DNA from: Anaerolinea sp.
Lineage (GTDB): Bacteria > Chloroflexota > Anaerolineae > Anaerolineales > Anaerolineaceae
NCBI GenBank assembly: GCA_029975055.1
Contig: JARKPU010000022.1
Coordinates: 303,703-367,702 of the forward strand
DNA: 64,000 bases
Reading direction: 5' to 3'
Under the pieces are notes generated by a model. It searched no databases and had not been told where the DNA came from. It saw only the letters and a program-made list of their open reading frames with translations. The position numbers and the translations under genes are program-made. This document shows, piece by piece, positions 8,634-16,073 of the stretch; within the stretch, counting starts at the first letter, position 1; every line of letters begins with the position of its first letter.

Positions 8634-9697
8634 CGTTGAGAGCGGCTTTCGAGCGAAGATCCCAGATAGTCTTCCAGGCCCGAGAGCACCGCATGAATGG
8701 CTTCCACTCGCAAGGCGTAGCGGCGTTCCGCCCCCGGCAGCAGGGTGATCTCCACCAGCCCGGCCAGGCGCAGCGCGTTGAGGTGGTGGATGACGGTGGG
8801 CGGGCGCAGGCGCAGGCGGCGCGCCAGCTCGGTGGGGGTAAGCGGCTCTTCGCCCAGGTAGCGCAAAATCGCCAGGCGCGTTGGGTCGGCAATGGCCTTG
8901 AGCGAGCCGACCAGCCCGCCGGGGACGCTTTCACCGGGGATCAGGTTCTGCTCCTCCGGGCGGCAGCCGAACAGGACGAGCAGCCTGCCCGGGCCGAGGT
9001 GATCGTAGAATACCAGGGGGGTAGACCAGTACGAAGGTACGAGAACCACTTCTTCGAGCGAATCCAGCCCGCTGAAGCGCACCCCGCGCGAAAGCGTGCT
9101 GAGCAGTTCGGGCAGCGGCAGCCGGGCAGCCAGCTCGGAGGCGCGCCGGGCGCACTCGGCCAGCGCCGGGCCGATGCGCAATTCTTCCTCGGCGTAGAAC
9201 ACCTGCTGGTAAACCTGGAGGGCCTGGAGGAAGCGCTCGCCAAATTCGGCGGAGTGCGCCCAGGCGTCACACAGGTGTTGAAGGGCGGCCGGTTTAAATA
9301 AAAGCCCCTCGTGCTGGTATTCGGTGCGGATTACCTCCAGCTCGGCTGGAGTCCAGAACTGGCGCTGAGAGATGTTGCGTAAGGTTGCGGCGAGTTGCGG
9401 TGTGATGCGCGATGAATTCGACAGTGACGCAAGGCGCTCGGCGGCGGGGGTTTGCGCCAGGGCAGTGAGAGCGTCGGCAGAGTTTCTGGCTCCAGCCGGC
9501 AGGAGGTATAACCAGCGCAAGGGGACGGGTAAGAACGTCTGGGCTTTTTCAAGGAACTCACGGTGCACAGCCGGAAGGCGCGAGCGCACCCCGGCCGCCC
9601 AGGAAGGGCGCAGGCCAAATCGTTCAGGCCAGTGCAGCACGTACAGGCTGACAAACAAGTCGTAAGATGTGGCTTCGTCCCAGGAGAGTGACGGCAT
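8630..9697 (-). CDS. ArsR-family regulator with long N-terminal domain
   Basis: A 355-residue protein. The winged helix lies only in the last 90 residues: SLKAIADPTRLAILRYLGEE, LTPTELARRLRLRPPTVIHH (recognition helix), then the wing LLPGAERRYALRVEAI. The first 250 residues form a mostly helical domain of unknown function, unlike classic 100-residue ArsR repressors. No paired-Cys metal site such as CVC is seen, so metal sensing is unlikely. It is the promoter-proximal gene with the MFS exporter, and a palindromic operator lies 15-51 nt before its start, which suggests autorepression. Confidence 0.88.
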   Translation of the reverse strand: MPSLSWDEATSYDLFVSLYVLHWPERFGLRPSWAAGVRSRLPAVHREFLEKAQTFLPVPLRWLYLLPAGARNSADALTALAQTPAAERLASLSNSSRITPQLAATLRNISQRQFWTPAELEVIRTEYQHEGLLFKPAALQHLCDAWAHSAEFGERFLQALQVYQQVFYAEEELRIGPALAECARRASELAARLPLPELLSTLSRGVRFSGLDSLEEVVLVPSYWSTPLVFYDHLGPGRLLVLFGCRPEEQNLIPGESVPGGLVGSLKAIADPTRLAILRYLGEEPLTPTELARRLRLRPPTVIHHLNALRLAGLVEITLLPGAERRYALRVEAIHAVLSGLEDYLGSSLESRSQR

Positions 9698-9711
9698 GCT
9701 TGTTCGTGGGA

Positions 9712-9748
9712 GTTAGACGAATATCTAACTTGTTAGATAATAATCTAA
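9712..9748 (-). promoter_or_regulatory. Palindromic operator of the arsR-MFS operon
   Basis: TATCTAAC-TT-GTTAGATA (9722-9739) is a perfect inverted repeat. It is flanked by an extra GTTAGA at 9712 and TCTAAT at 9744, giving four half-sites of the type TCTAAY/GTTAGA. The site is just upstream of the regulator start codon, in a region that would overlap the promoter, as typical for ArsR-type autorepression. Confidence 0.75.
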
Positions 9749-9905
9749 TACCCGCCAAAAGTCAAGGGAATTTTGCGCATGAAATCACAAATCCGCCATC
9801 TATCCTCTTTCAACCGGCTGTCGGTAGGGCAAATGACTTATTTTATGGGCTATTGATCATGTCACGGCCGATGATTAACGTCGCTTCATGTGGGAGTTTT
9901 GCCAC

Positions 9906-9911
9906 TATAAT
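9906..9911 (+). promoter_or_regulatory. Candidate -10 box for the cNMP-NifU pair
   Basis: TATAAT, in GCCACTATAATATC, about 31 nt before the ATG at 9942. The -35 region is not obvious (GCTTCA at about the right spacing). The surrounding stretch 9740-9935 is A+T-rich and non-coding. Confidence 0.45.
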
Positions 9912-9941
9912 ATCAATAACCCATGCTTTAACATATGACTA

Positions 9942-10436
9942 ATGTTCAGGCAAGAGTACGCTAATCTCGCCATCTTTGAAGGGCTCGATGCTCAGCAAAT
10001 CGGCCTGCTTTCCCCATTCATGGAAGAAGTCAGCTTCTCCCGTGGCGCGGTCATTTTCGACCAGGGGCAGCTGGCCGATAACCTCTACATCCTGCTCGCG
10101 GGCGAGGTGGTGATCAACTACAAACCGTATGACGGCCCGCCCCTCACCGTGGCGCGCATCCTGCCCGGTGGCGTGTTTGGCTGGTCGTCGGTGCTGGGTC
10201 ACGAGCAGTACTCTTCGGGGGCCGCCGCCGCCTCCGACTGCGTGGCTTACCGTATCCGCGCGCAAAGCCTGCAGCAAATCTACGAATATTACCCCGAGAT
10301 GGGCAATGTGCTGCTCGAACGCCTGGCGGGGGTGATTGCCGAACGCCTGCGCAACACCCACGCCTCCATCCTGGGAATGCTCAGTCAGGGAATCGACTCG
10401 AATGGAAGTGGATCGAAAAGGAGCGCCGACCGATGA
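9942..10436 (+). CDS. Cyclic-nucleotide-binding-domain protein without HTH
   Basis: A 164-residue CRP-like effector domain: IFEGLDAQQIGLLSPFMEEVSF, GAVIFDQGQLADNLYILLAGEVVI and LPGGVFGWSSVLG, followed by a long C-helix (EMGNVLLERLAGVIAERL). The phosphate-binding cassette keeps a GxxGWSS pattern rather than the canonical GExALL-RA, so the ligand may not be cAMP. There is no DNA-binding domain after the C-helix, only a Ser/Gly-rich tail. A stand-alone sensor therefore seems likely. It overlaps the NifU-domain gene by four bases, which suggests it controls or accompanies that protein. Confidence 0.85.
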   Translation: MFRQEYANLAIFEGLDAQQIGLLSPFMEEVSFSRGAVIFDQGQLADNLYILLAGEVVINYKPYDGPPLTVARILPGGVFGWSSVLGHEQYSSGAAAASDCVAYRIRAQSLQQIYEYYPEMGNVLLERLAGVIAERLRNTHASILGMLSQGIDSNGSGSKRSADR

Positions 10437-10687
10437 GCGAAACGAACTTTGAATTCACTGTAGAAGAACGCCTCAAGGCTTTGATCGAAACGCTGGATGC
10501 CTACATCAACCACTACCACGGCGGGACGGTCGAAATGGTTGGTTTTGACGGCAAGGTGCTTTCGGTGCGCCTGGGCGGCGCGTGCAACGGCTGCCCGTTG
10601 ACCGCCACCACCCTCAACGGCTGGGTGGCAGGCACGGTGCGCCAGTTCTTCCCCGAGGTAGAAAACGTCGTCGCCGTGGAAGATTAA
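10433..10687 (+). CDS. NifU C-terminal-domain Fe-S scaffold protein (Nfu type)
   Basis: An 84-residue Nfu domain. The conserved pair is GGACNGCPLTATTL, with Cys51 and Cys54 spaced CxxC, and a hydrophobic end FFPEVENVVAVED. Such proteins hold a labile [4Fe-4S] cluster between two subunits and pass it to apo-enzymes in the cytoplasm. The ATG overlaps the stop of the cNMP-domain gene (ATGA). Lipoyl synthase, a classic Nfu client elsewhere, is encoded at 22.2 kb. Confidence 0.9.
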   Translation: MSETNFEFTVEERLKALIETLDAYINHYHGGTVEMVGFDGKVLSVRLGGACNGCPLTATTLNGWVAGTVRQFFPEVENVVAVED

Positions 10688-10712
10688 AAAAGCCCCCGCT
10701 TTTGCCATACCC

Positions 10713-10748
10713 AAGCGAAACCCCCGCGCCGGCGCGGGGGTTTCGCTT
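10713..10748. terminator. Bidirectional terminator, perfect 36-bp palindrome
   Basis: AAGCGAAACCCCCGCGCC is followed at once by its exact reverse complement, with no loop. It lies between two convergent genes and touches the stop codon of the minus-strand gene (10748). A-runs on the left and T-rich bases on the right allow termination in both directions. Confidence 0.8.
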
Positions 10749-11152
10749 CACTCGATATATACTTCCACGTGTTCGCCGTCTTCGTGGCTCTGCACGTCGA
10801 TCACCTTTCCCACCTCGCCGGAGTTCAAAAAGGCCATCAGCTGCTCCGGGTCGAGTCCTTCCACCTGCGGAGAGAAGCGCGCGCCCATCTTTAAACCGGC
10901 GCTCACCAGGCTCACCGGCAGGCGCACGTTGACGCGCGTTTTACCGGTGTTCGTATCCGTCACCACCACGCGGAACCAGCGCTGCTCGCGCGGCACCCCC
11001 GGCGGGCCGGGCGGCGCAGGCGGCACGGGAGGCGCGCCGGGCTTCGCCGGTTTGGCTTCCAGGGCGTCCAGCAGTTCCAGCCCTTCCTGGGCGGTCAGCT
11101 TCCCTTCCTGGATCATCTTCAAAATCTTCATCCGCTCTTCCGAGGTGATCAT
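10748..11152 (-). CDS. SHOCT-like domain protein
   Basis: About 134 residues. Residues 1-32 (TSEERMKILKMIQEGKLTAQ and the helix after it) match the short helical SHOCT-like domain that opens many membrane-stress proteins. A Pro/Gly/Ala-rich linker follows (residues 35-55), then a 75-residue domain with VTDTNTGKTRVNVRLPVSLV, which resembles the short repeats in YvlB-type adhesion proteins. The ATG at 11152 starts exactly at the domain, and AGGAG lies about 11 nt upstream. It ends in the shared terminator with nfu. Function unknown; possibly envelope-stress related by analogy. Confidence 0.75.
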   Translation of the reverse strand: MITSEERMKILKMIQEGKLTAQEGLELLDALEAKPAKPGAPPVPPAPPGPPGVPREQRWFRVVVTDTNTGKTRVNVRLPVSLVSAGLKMGARFSPQVEGLDPEQLMAFLNSGEVGKVIDVQSHEDGEHVEVYIE

Positions 11153-11319
11153 ACAAGGGGCGGCTCCTGTGCCTGATTCTATTTTAACCGATTTTAGGGG
11201 CAAGGGAACAGGCGCTTCGGCGCGCAGGCATTCACCTCACCCTCAGCGCCCCACCCTTGAGCGCCTCCCTCACATCGACTTCTCGACTTCTCAACCAATC
11301 ATTTCATCGACTTTTCCGT

Positions 11320-11325
11320 TATACT
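11320..11325 (+). promoter_or_regulatory. Candidate -10 box, leaderless start
   Basis: TATACT in CCGTTATACTCACCCTCATG ends seven nt before the ATG of the PIG-L gene. There is no Shine-Dalgarno, so the mRNA would start at the initiation codon. Confidence 0.5.
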
Positions 11326-11332
11326 CACCCTC

Positions 11333-12064
11333 ATGCATTGGATCTACCTTTCCCCTCACTTCGATGATGCCGTGCTTTCCTGCGGCGGGATGATCTGGGA
11401 GCAGGCGCGCTCCGGCGAGCGTGTGGAAATCTGGACGGTATGCGCCGGAAGCCCGCCGCGCGGCCAGCCCCTGCCCGAATTTGCCGCCCTGCTGCACGCC
11501 GAATGGAAAGCCGGCAAAGCGCCCATCGCCCGCCGCCGTGCCGAAGACCGCGCCGCCTGCGCTGCCGTGGGCGCCCAGCCGCGCTACTGGACTCTCCCCG
11601 ATTGCATCTACCGCCGCCTGCCCAGCGGTGAAGAGCTGGTGCGCTCCGGCGCCGATCTGTGGATGCCCGTCCACCCCGCCGAGCTGCCCACCGTCGTCCG
11701 CCTGCGCGCCTGGCTGCAGCGCCGCCTGCCGCCAGGGGCGCTGCTCGTCTGCCCGCTCAGCCTGGGCAACCACATCGATCACCGCCTGGTGCGCGCCGCC
11801 GCCGAACGCCTGCGCCGCCCGCTGGCCTACTACGCCGATTACCCCTACGTGGCCCAGCGCTCGCTCTGGCTGCCGCAGGGCCTGCCCGAAGCGCAAATGC
11901 ACCGCGTCAAGGTTTCGCCGGAGGGCTTCAAGGCCTGGCGCGCGGGCGTGGCCTGCTACGGCTCGCAGATCAGCAGCCTGTTCGGCACGTTGGAAGAGAT
12001 GGATATCCAGCTGGAAGAATTCTGGCAGACGGGCGGGGGAAGCTCGCTCTGGCGTCCTACATAG
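11333..12064 (+). CDS. PIG-L/LmbE family N-acetylglucosaminyl-type deacetylase
   Basis: A 243-residue zinc deacetylase fold. Metal and catalytic residues are in SPHFDDAVLSCGG (His9, Asp11, Asp12), and the third ligand is in LGNHIDHRLVRAA. The family removes acetyl groups from GlcNAc-conjugates such as mycothiol or bacillithiol precursors, lipid-linked GlcNAc or antibiotics. The protein has no signal peptide, so it acts in the cytoplasm. It is monocistronic, since the next gene is on the other strand. The precise substrate is unknown. Confidence 0.9.
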   Translation: MHWIYLSPHFDDAVLSCGGMIWEQARSGERVEIWTVCAGSPPRGQPLPEFAALLHAEWKAGKAPIARRRAEDRAACAAVGAQPRYWTLPDCIYRRLPSGEELVRSGADLWMPVHPAELPTVVRLRAWLQRRLPPGALLVCPLSLGNHIDHRLVRAAAERLRRPLAYYADYPYVAQRSLWLPQGLPEAQMHRVKVSPEGFKAWRAGVACYGSQISSLFGTLEEMDIQLEEFWQTGGGSSLWRPT

Positions 12065-12065
12065 C

Positions 12066-12151
12066 GATTGCCTGGCATGGGGGGGACATGCCAGGCAATC
12101 TTCAGGGAGGGAATGCCACCAACTTGCTTTGCAAGCTCGGGGGGGACGAGC
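12066..12151 (+). repeat. Two hairpins sharing the loop GGGGGGA
   Basis: Hairpin 1 has a perfect 14-bp stem, GATTGCCTGGCATG with CATGCCAGGCAATC (12066-12079 and 12087-12100). Hairpin 2 has GCTCG with CGAGC (12135-12139 and 12147-12151), with CTTGCTTTGCAAG just before it. Both loops are exactly GGGGGGA. Between them is CAGGGAGGGAATGCC. They follow the PIG-L stop directly. No T-run is present, so they are not simple terminators. Confidence 0.7.
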
Positions 12152-12285
12152 ATTACACCGCTGTCCGGTGGAAGGTACGGCGCTCACAAGAAGCGCAGCA
12201 CCTTGGAGATAATATACACTAAGCGGGTAAATAATGCATTAAATATAAATGAGAGTTTCGATGCGCCTCGTTTCACAAAATCCGA

Positions 12286-12337
12286 TATTTCTGTGCGCTG
12301 TTTGTGGGGCCTGCCCACAAACCACACACAAGAAATA
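12286..12337. repeat. Family A palindromic element, diverged copy 2
   Basis: TATTTCT...AGAAATA enclose the inner hairpin TTTGTGGGGCCTGCCCACAAA. The core TGTGGGGC..TGCCCACA is that of family A, while the arms have diverged. It ends 11 nt from the stop codon of the minus-strand NYN gene. Confidence 0.65.
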
Positions 12338-12348
12338 AATGGACAACC

Positions 12349-12822
12349 TCATTTCTTGCGCTTGAACAGCTTCAGCCACTCGTCCACCTCATCCGCCGGC
12401 GGCGGCAGTTCGCGCGGGTCGGGGCTGGAGGGGCGCGCCGAGATCTGCAGCTGCAGCAGTTCGCGGGCGAAACTCGCCGAATCCACCAAACCGGCCCGCA
12501 GAGCGCGCGCCTCGGCCTGGACGCGCCGGTCGGAGGAAATCACCCTCGCTTCGCCCGCCCGCGCCCCCAGGCTGCGCAGAGCCGCGAGGATGGCGTCATC
12601 GGCGGTGCGCCCGGCGCGCACGAAATGAGCCTTCACCGTGCCGAAGTTCCGCGCCCCCCCGTGCCCGGGCGGCGCGCCGTCGAAGAACACCTCCACCTGG
12701 CTGCGCCGCGCCCCGGCGAACACCCGCAGCATCTCCACCAGGCGCATCTCATCGTCGAGGTCGCGCAGGCTCAGGCCCGGGATGTTGGGGATCAGGTTAT
12801 GCCCGTCGATGAGATAGATCAT
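12349..12822 (-). CDS. NYN/YacP-type PIN-like ribonuclease domain protein
   Basis: A 157-residue protein. The YacP/Rae1-like NYN fold is marked by YLIDGHNLI (Asp6, Asn9), an acidic helix LRDLDDEMRLVEML, VEVFFDGAPPG, then RTADDAILAAL and RVISSDRRVQAEA. These are the acidic metal-site positions of PIN-type RNases. Bacillus YacP (Rae1) cuts mRNA on the ribosome, and a similar cytoplasmic role is possible. The C-terminus (residues 130-157) is Pro- and Lys-rich. The start codon is at the domain border. Confidence 0.85.
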   Translation of the reverse strand: MIYLIDGHNLIPNIPGLSLRDLDDEMRLVEMLRVFAGARRSQVEVFFDGAPPGHGGARNFGTVKAHFVRAGRTADDAILAALRSLGARAGEARVISSDRRVQAEARALRAGLVDSASFARELLQLQISARPSSPDPRELPPPADEVDEWLKLFKRKK

Positions 12823-12940
12823 CCCCCCGATTCTACCCGATTTGTGATGGTGGATGGGTTTTCTTCAGCCTCAGCCGCGCCCTGCAGGCCGGCCTCCGTT
12901 CCTGCTGGAAGGCCGGATTTTATGCTATCATAAAGCCACG

Positions 12941-13504
12941 ATGAGCCGCCGCAGTGGTCAAAACCACCTGTTCCTTTACTTGCTGCTGAATGTGATCGTC
13001 TCAGCCGCCACCGTGCTGGCCGTGTTGTATATCTGGGACCGCGTGCGCCAGACGGAGCTGCCCCCGCCGCTGCCCGAAAGCACCGCCCCGCCTGCCTCCG
13101 CAGCCACCCAGCCGCCTGCCGGGGCCGGCCTCACCGCCACGCCCCCGCCCGCCCCCACCCCCACCCAGGCCCGGCTCTCCAGCGGGCCGCTCATCCAGAT
13201 CACCTCGATCATCGGCGCCACCGACCCCCAGCAGGAATATGTGGTTTTAAAGCGCCTGGGCGAGGGCGACCTCAGCCTGGCGGGCTGGAAGCTGCAAGAT
13301 GAGGATGGCAACGTGTACACCTTCCCTTCCAGCCCGGAATTGATCCTCTTCAAAGGCGGAGCCGTTCAGGTTTACACGCGCGTCGGCAACGACACCCCCG
13401 CCGAAGTCTTCTGGAACCGCAGCCAGGCCGTCTGGCGGCCCGGCGAATGGGCCACCCTGCTCGATGCGCAGGGAAACGTGCAGGCCACCTACCAGGTGCC
13501 GTAG
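12941..13504 (+). CDS. Membrane-anchored lamin-tail-domain (LTD) protein
   Basis: A 187-residue protein. Residues 9-30 form a hydrophobic anchor (YLLLNVIVSAATVLAVLY), followed by a Pro/Ala/Thr linker (35-80), then an immunoglobulin-like lamin-tail domain with IGATDPQQEYVVLKR, LAGWKLQDEDGNVYTFP and FWNRSQAVWRPGEWATLLD. Bacterial LTDs are extracellular and often bound to nucleases or surface proteins. Here the domain stands alone. ATG 12941 was chosen over an upstream start because it begins the basic N-terminus before the membrane segment. A -10-like TATCAT precedes it. Confidence 0.85.
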   Translation: MSRRSGQNHLFLYLLLNVIVSAATVLAVLYIWDRVRQTELPPPLPESTAPPASAATQPPAGAGLTATPPPAPTPTQARLSSGPLIQITSIIGATDPQQEYVVLKRLGEGDLSLAGWKLQDEDGNVYTFPSSPELILFKGGAVQVYTRVGNDTPAEVFWNRSQAVWRPGEWATLLDAQGNVQATYQVP

Positions 13505-13528
13505 CCTGCATAGAGAAACGGGGCAGCG

Positions 13529-13918
13529 ATGGACGCAGCCGAAAACCCGGCCGAAAAGAAAATCCGCGAGGCGATGGAACGCGGCGAGTTCGACAACCTG
13601 CCCGGCAAGGGCAAGCCGCTCAAGCTGGATGACAACCCCTTCGTCCCCGAAGACCTGCGGCTGGCCTATCACCTGCTGGAAAGCAACGGCTTTGCCCCTG
13701 AGTGGATCGAGCTGGGCGCGGAGATCGAGCGCGAGCGCGCCCGCCTGGAGGCGCTGCTGGCGCAAGGCACCCTCGCCGAGCGCCGCGCGCGCTTTGCCCG
13801 CCTGCACATGGAGGTGGAAGCCCTGAACCGCAAGGTTTTCGAGTACAATTTGCGCGTGCCGCTGCCCACCCTGCACAAGCAGCGCCTCAAGCCGCCGCCA
13901 GACCTGGCAACAGATTAA
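13529..13918 (+). CDS. DUF1992 (DnaJ subfamily C member 28 conserved domain) protein
   Basis: A 129-residue DUF1992 protein. The N-terminal signature is AEKKIREAMERGEFDNLPGK followed by GKPLKLDDNPFVPEDLRLA. A coiled-coil-like helix of charged residues (EIERERARLEALLAQGTL) follows. It is known from many bacteria and from the end of a eukaryotic J-protein. No biochemical role is settled. It is 16 nt before dnaX and probably co-transcribed. Confidence 0.88.
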   Translation: MDAAENPAEKKIREAMERGEFDNLPGKGKPLKLDDNPFVPEDLRLAYHLLESNGFAPEWIELGAEIERERARLEALLAQGTLAERRARFARLHMEVEALNRKVFEYNLRVPLPTLHKQRLKPPPDLATD

Positions 13919-13934
13919 AGGAGCCCGCCGGCCC

Positions 13935-15599
13935 ATGTCGCAAGCCTTCTACCGCAAATGGCGCCCGCGCCTGTGGGAACAGGTCATCGGGCAGGAACAC
14001 GTCATTCAGACCCTGCGCAACGCCGTGCGCGCCGGGCGGGTGGGCCATGCGTACCTCTTCTCGGGGCCGCGCGGCACCGGCAAGACCACCACCGCACGCC
14101 TGCTGGCCAAAGCGGTCAACTGCCTCGACCCTGACCCTGCCAAACGCCCCTGCGATGCCTGCCAGCACTGCGCCGCCGTCAACGAGGGGCGCTTTCTCGA
14201 CCTGATCGAGATCGACGCGGCCTCCAACACCTCGGTAGATGACGTGCGCGACCTGCGCGAGAAGATCAACTTCGCGCCCAGCCAGGGGCAGTATAAGGTC
14301 TATATCATCGACGAAGTGCACATGCTCTCCACGGCGGCCTTCAACGCCCTGCTCAAGACCCTCGAAGAGCCGCCCCCGCACGCCATTTTCATCCTGGCCA
14401 CCACCGAAGTACACAAGATCCCTCCCACCGTGCTCTCGCGCTGCCAGCGCCACGAGTTCCGCCGCGTGCCCGTAGCGCAGATCGTCGCGCATCTCAGCCA
14501 GAAGGCCGCCGAAGAGAACCTGGCGGTGGATGAAGACGCCCTGCTGCTCATCGCGCGCCAGGCCACCGGCAGCGTGCGCGATGCCATCTCTCTGCTCGAC
14601 CAGCTCTCTTCCACCGGCCAGCGCGTCACCCTCGGCGAGGCGCAGGTGGTGCTCGGCACCGCCGCCAGCGAGACGGTTCTGGCCCTGGTAGATGCCATCC
14701 TCGCCCGCGACCCGGCCGCCGGGATGGGCTGCATCCATCAAGCATTGGATTCAGGCAGCGACGCGCGCCAGTTCGCCCGCCAGGTGGTGGATTACCTGCG
14801 CGGGGTGCTGCTGGTGCGCCTGAACAACGCCGGTTTGATCGACGCTACCCCCGAAGTGAAGGCCCACATGGCCGCCCAGGCCGCGCAGTTCGAGACGCCC
14901 CGCCTGCTCGAGACGCTGCGCCTGTTCAACGAGGCCGCCACCGACCCGCGCAGTTCCTGGCAGCCCGGGCTGGGGCTGGAGCTTGCCCTGGCCGAGGCAA
15001 TCGAAGAGCGCCCCGCCCCGCCCCCGCAGCCCGCCCCAACCGGCCCGGCCCAGCCCTCGCCGCGCAGCGTGGAGGCAACCCCCCCCGTGCAGGCCCAGCC
15101 TGCCGCTCCGCAGGCCGGGGAACCCGCCAAACCCGCCGGAACCCGCGCCCAGCCCGCCGCGCCCGCGCCCCAAAGCGAGAACGCCCCCGCAAAGAGCGAG
15201 GCTGCGCCTGCTTCCACACCACAGCCTGCCCCCGCTTCCGGCGGCCCGGGGCTGGCCGAGATCCGCGCCAGCTGGGCAAAGATCCGCCAGGCCGTCAAAC
15301 AGCGCAGCGGACTCACAGCCGCCGCGCTCAACTCGTGCCGCACCTTCACCCTCAAAGACGGCGTGCTGATCCTCGGCTACCAGACGGAACTGGTCCGCTC
15401 GAAGATGGAAACCGAAGAAAACCTGGCCCTCTTGCGCGAGGCGATTAAATCGGTGGTGGGGGCCAGCTTCCCGGTGCGCTGCGTGGTGGTCGGCAACAAA
15501 ACATCGATCGATGTGGATGACCCCACCCTGGCAGGCGATGGGATGGTGCGCACCGCGCTCGACCTGGGCGGGGTGCTGTTGAGCAACAACGACGAGTGA
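13935..15599 (+). CDS. dnaX: DNA polymerase III subunit gamma/tau
   Basis: A 554-residue clamp-loader ATPase. Walker A is GPRGTGKTTTARLL (Lys50). The zinc knuckle is Cys63, Cys73, Cys76 and Cys79. Walker B is VYIIDEVHMLS, sensor 1 is ILATTEVHKIPPTVLSRC, and the arginine finger SRC is present. After residue 355 comes a low-complexity Pro/Ala/Gln stretch (to about 440) and a C-terminal tau-like domain (ASWAKIRQAVKQRS). No A-rich slippery site for a frameshifted gamma form is seen, so only tau may be made. The GGAG preceding ATG fits, and the neighbours ybaB and recR follow, the classic order. Confidence 0.95.
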   Translation: MSQAFYRKWRPRLWEQVIGQEHVIQTLRNAVRAGRVGHAYLFSGPRGTGKTTTARLLAKAVNCLDPDPAKRPCDACQHCAAVNEGRFLDLIEIDAASNTSVDDVRDLREKINFAPSQGQYKVYIIDEVHMLSTAAFNALLKTLEEPPPHAIFILATTEVHKIPPTVLSRCQRHEFRRVPVAQIVAHLSQKAAEENLAVDEDALLLIARQATGSVRDAISLLDQLSSTGQRVTLGEAQVVLGTAASETVLALVDAILARDPAAGMGCIHQALDSGSDARQFARQVVDYLRGVLLVRLNNAGLIDATPEVKAHMAAQAAQFETPRLLETLRLFNEAATDPRSSWQPGLGLELALAEAIEERPAPPPQPAPTGPAQPSPRSVEATPPVQAQPAAPQAGEPAKPAGTRAQPAAPAPQSENAPAKSEAAPASTPQPAPASGGPGLAEIRASWAKIRQAVKQRSGLTAAALNSCRTFTLKDGVLILGYQTELVRSKMETEENLALLREAIKSVVGASFPVRCVVVGNKTSIDVDDPTLAGDGMVRTALDLGGVLLSNNDE

Positions 15600-15650
15600 C
15601 CCGCGCCGCCCAGCCGATTGGCGGCCGGATTGAAGACAGCACTTCTTATT

Positions 15651-15688
15651 TTCTGTAATTTATGGGGCTTGCCCCACAAATCACAGAA
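15651..15688. repeat. Family A palindromic element, copy 3
   Basis: TTCTGTAATTTATGGGGC, loop TT, then GCCCCACAAATCACAGAA. CCACACGATC lies outside the right arm, as in other copies. The 10-bp direct repeat CGGATTGAAG occurs on both sides (15626-15635 and 15703-15712). It sits between dnaX and ybaB. Confidence 0.85.
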
Positions 15689-15734
15689 TAGAACCACACG
15701 ATCGGATTGAAGGTAATGGACTCAAGGAGGACGT

Positions 15735-16073
15735 ATGGCTAAGGGATTCAATCGCCAGATGGGCGGCGGCGGCAACGCCGGCATGATGGCCCAGTTGAGG
15801 AAGCTGCAAGAGCAGATGGAGCAGGCCCAGGCGCGCCTGGCCGAAGAGACTGTCACCGGCACTTCCGGCGGCGGGGCAGTAAAGGTCACCGTCACCGGCG
15901 ACCAGCGCTGCACCAAAGTGGAGGTGGATGCCGACTTCCTCAAAGACGCAGACGCCGAGATGCTCCAGGATATGCTCCTGACGGCCATCAACCAGGCCCT
16001 GGATTCCTCGCGCAAGCTGCAAGAGGAACGCATGGGCCCGCTGGCCGGCGGGTTGGGCGGGCTGGGCTTTTAA
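15735..16073 (+). CDS. ybaB: YbaB/EbfC nucleoid-associated protein
   Basis: A 112-residue DNA-binding protein of the YbaB/EbfC family, which dimerises and coats DNA. Typical parts are the Gly-rich N-terminus, QLRKLQEQMEQAQARLAEET, the VTVTGDQRCTKVEVD strand and DMLLTAINQALDSSRKL. AAGGAGG precedes the ATG at good spacing. The stop overlaps the recR start (TAATG), so the two are coupled, and dnaX is upstream, as in most bacteria. Confidence 0.93.
   Translation: MAKGFNRQMGGGGNAGMMAQLRKLQEQMEQAQARLAEETVTGTSGGGAVKVTVTGDQRCTKVEVDADFLKDADAEMLQDMLLTAINQALDSSRKLQEERMGPLAGGLGGLGF

Noticed and set aside
12068..12260. Possible T-box leader (GGTGGAAGGTACGGCGC stretch)
   Set aside because: The conserved T-box sequence is not matched, and the next gene on that strand is not a tRNA synthetase or amino-acid gene; the adjacent gene is on the other strand.
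13935..15599. Programmed frameshift in dnaX
   Set aside because: No A-rich slippery heptamer with a following hairpin is seen in the region after the ATPase domain.
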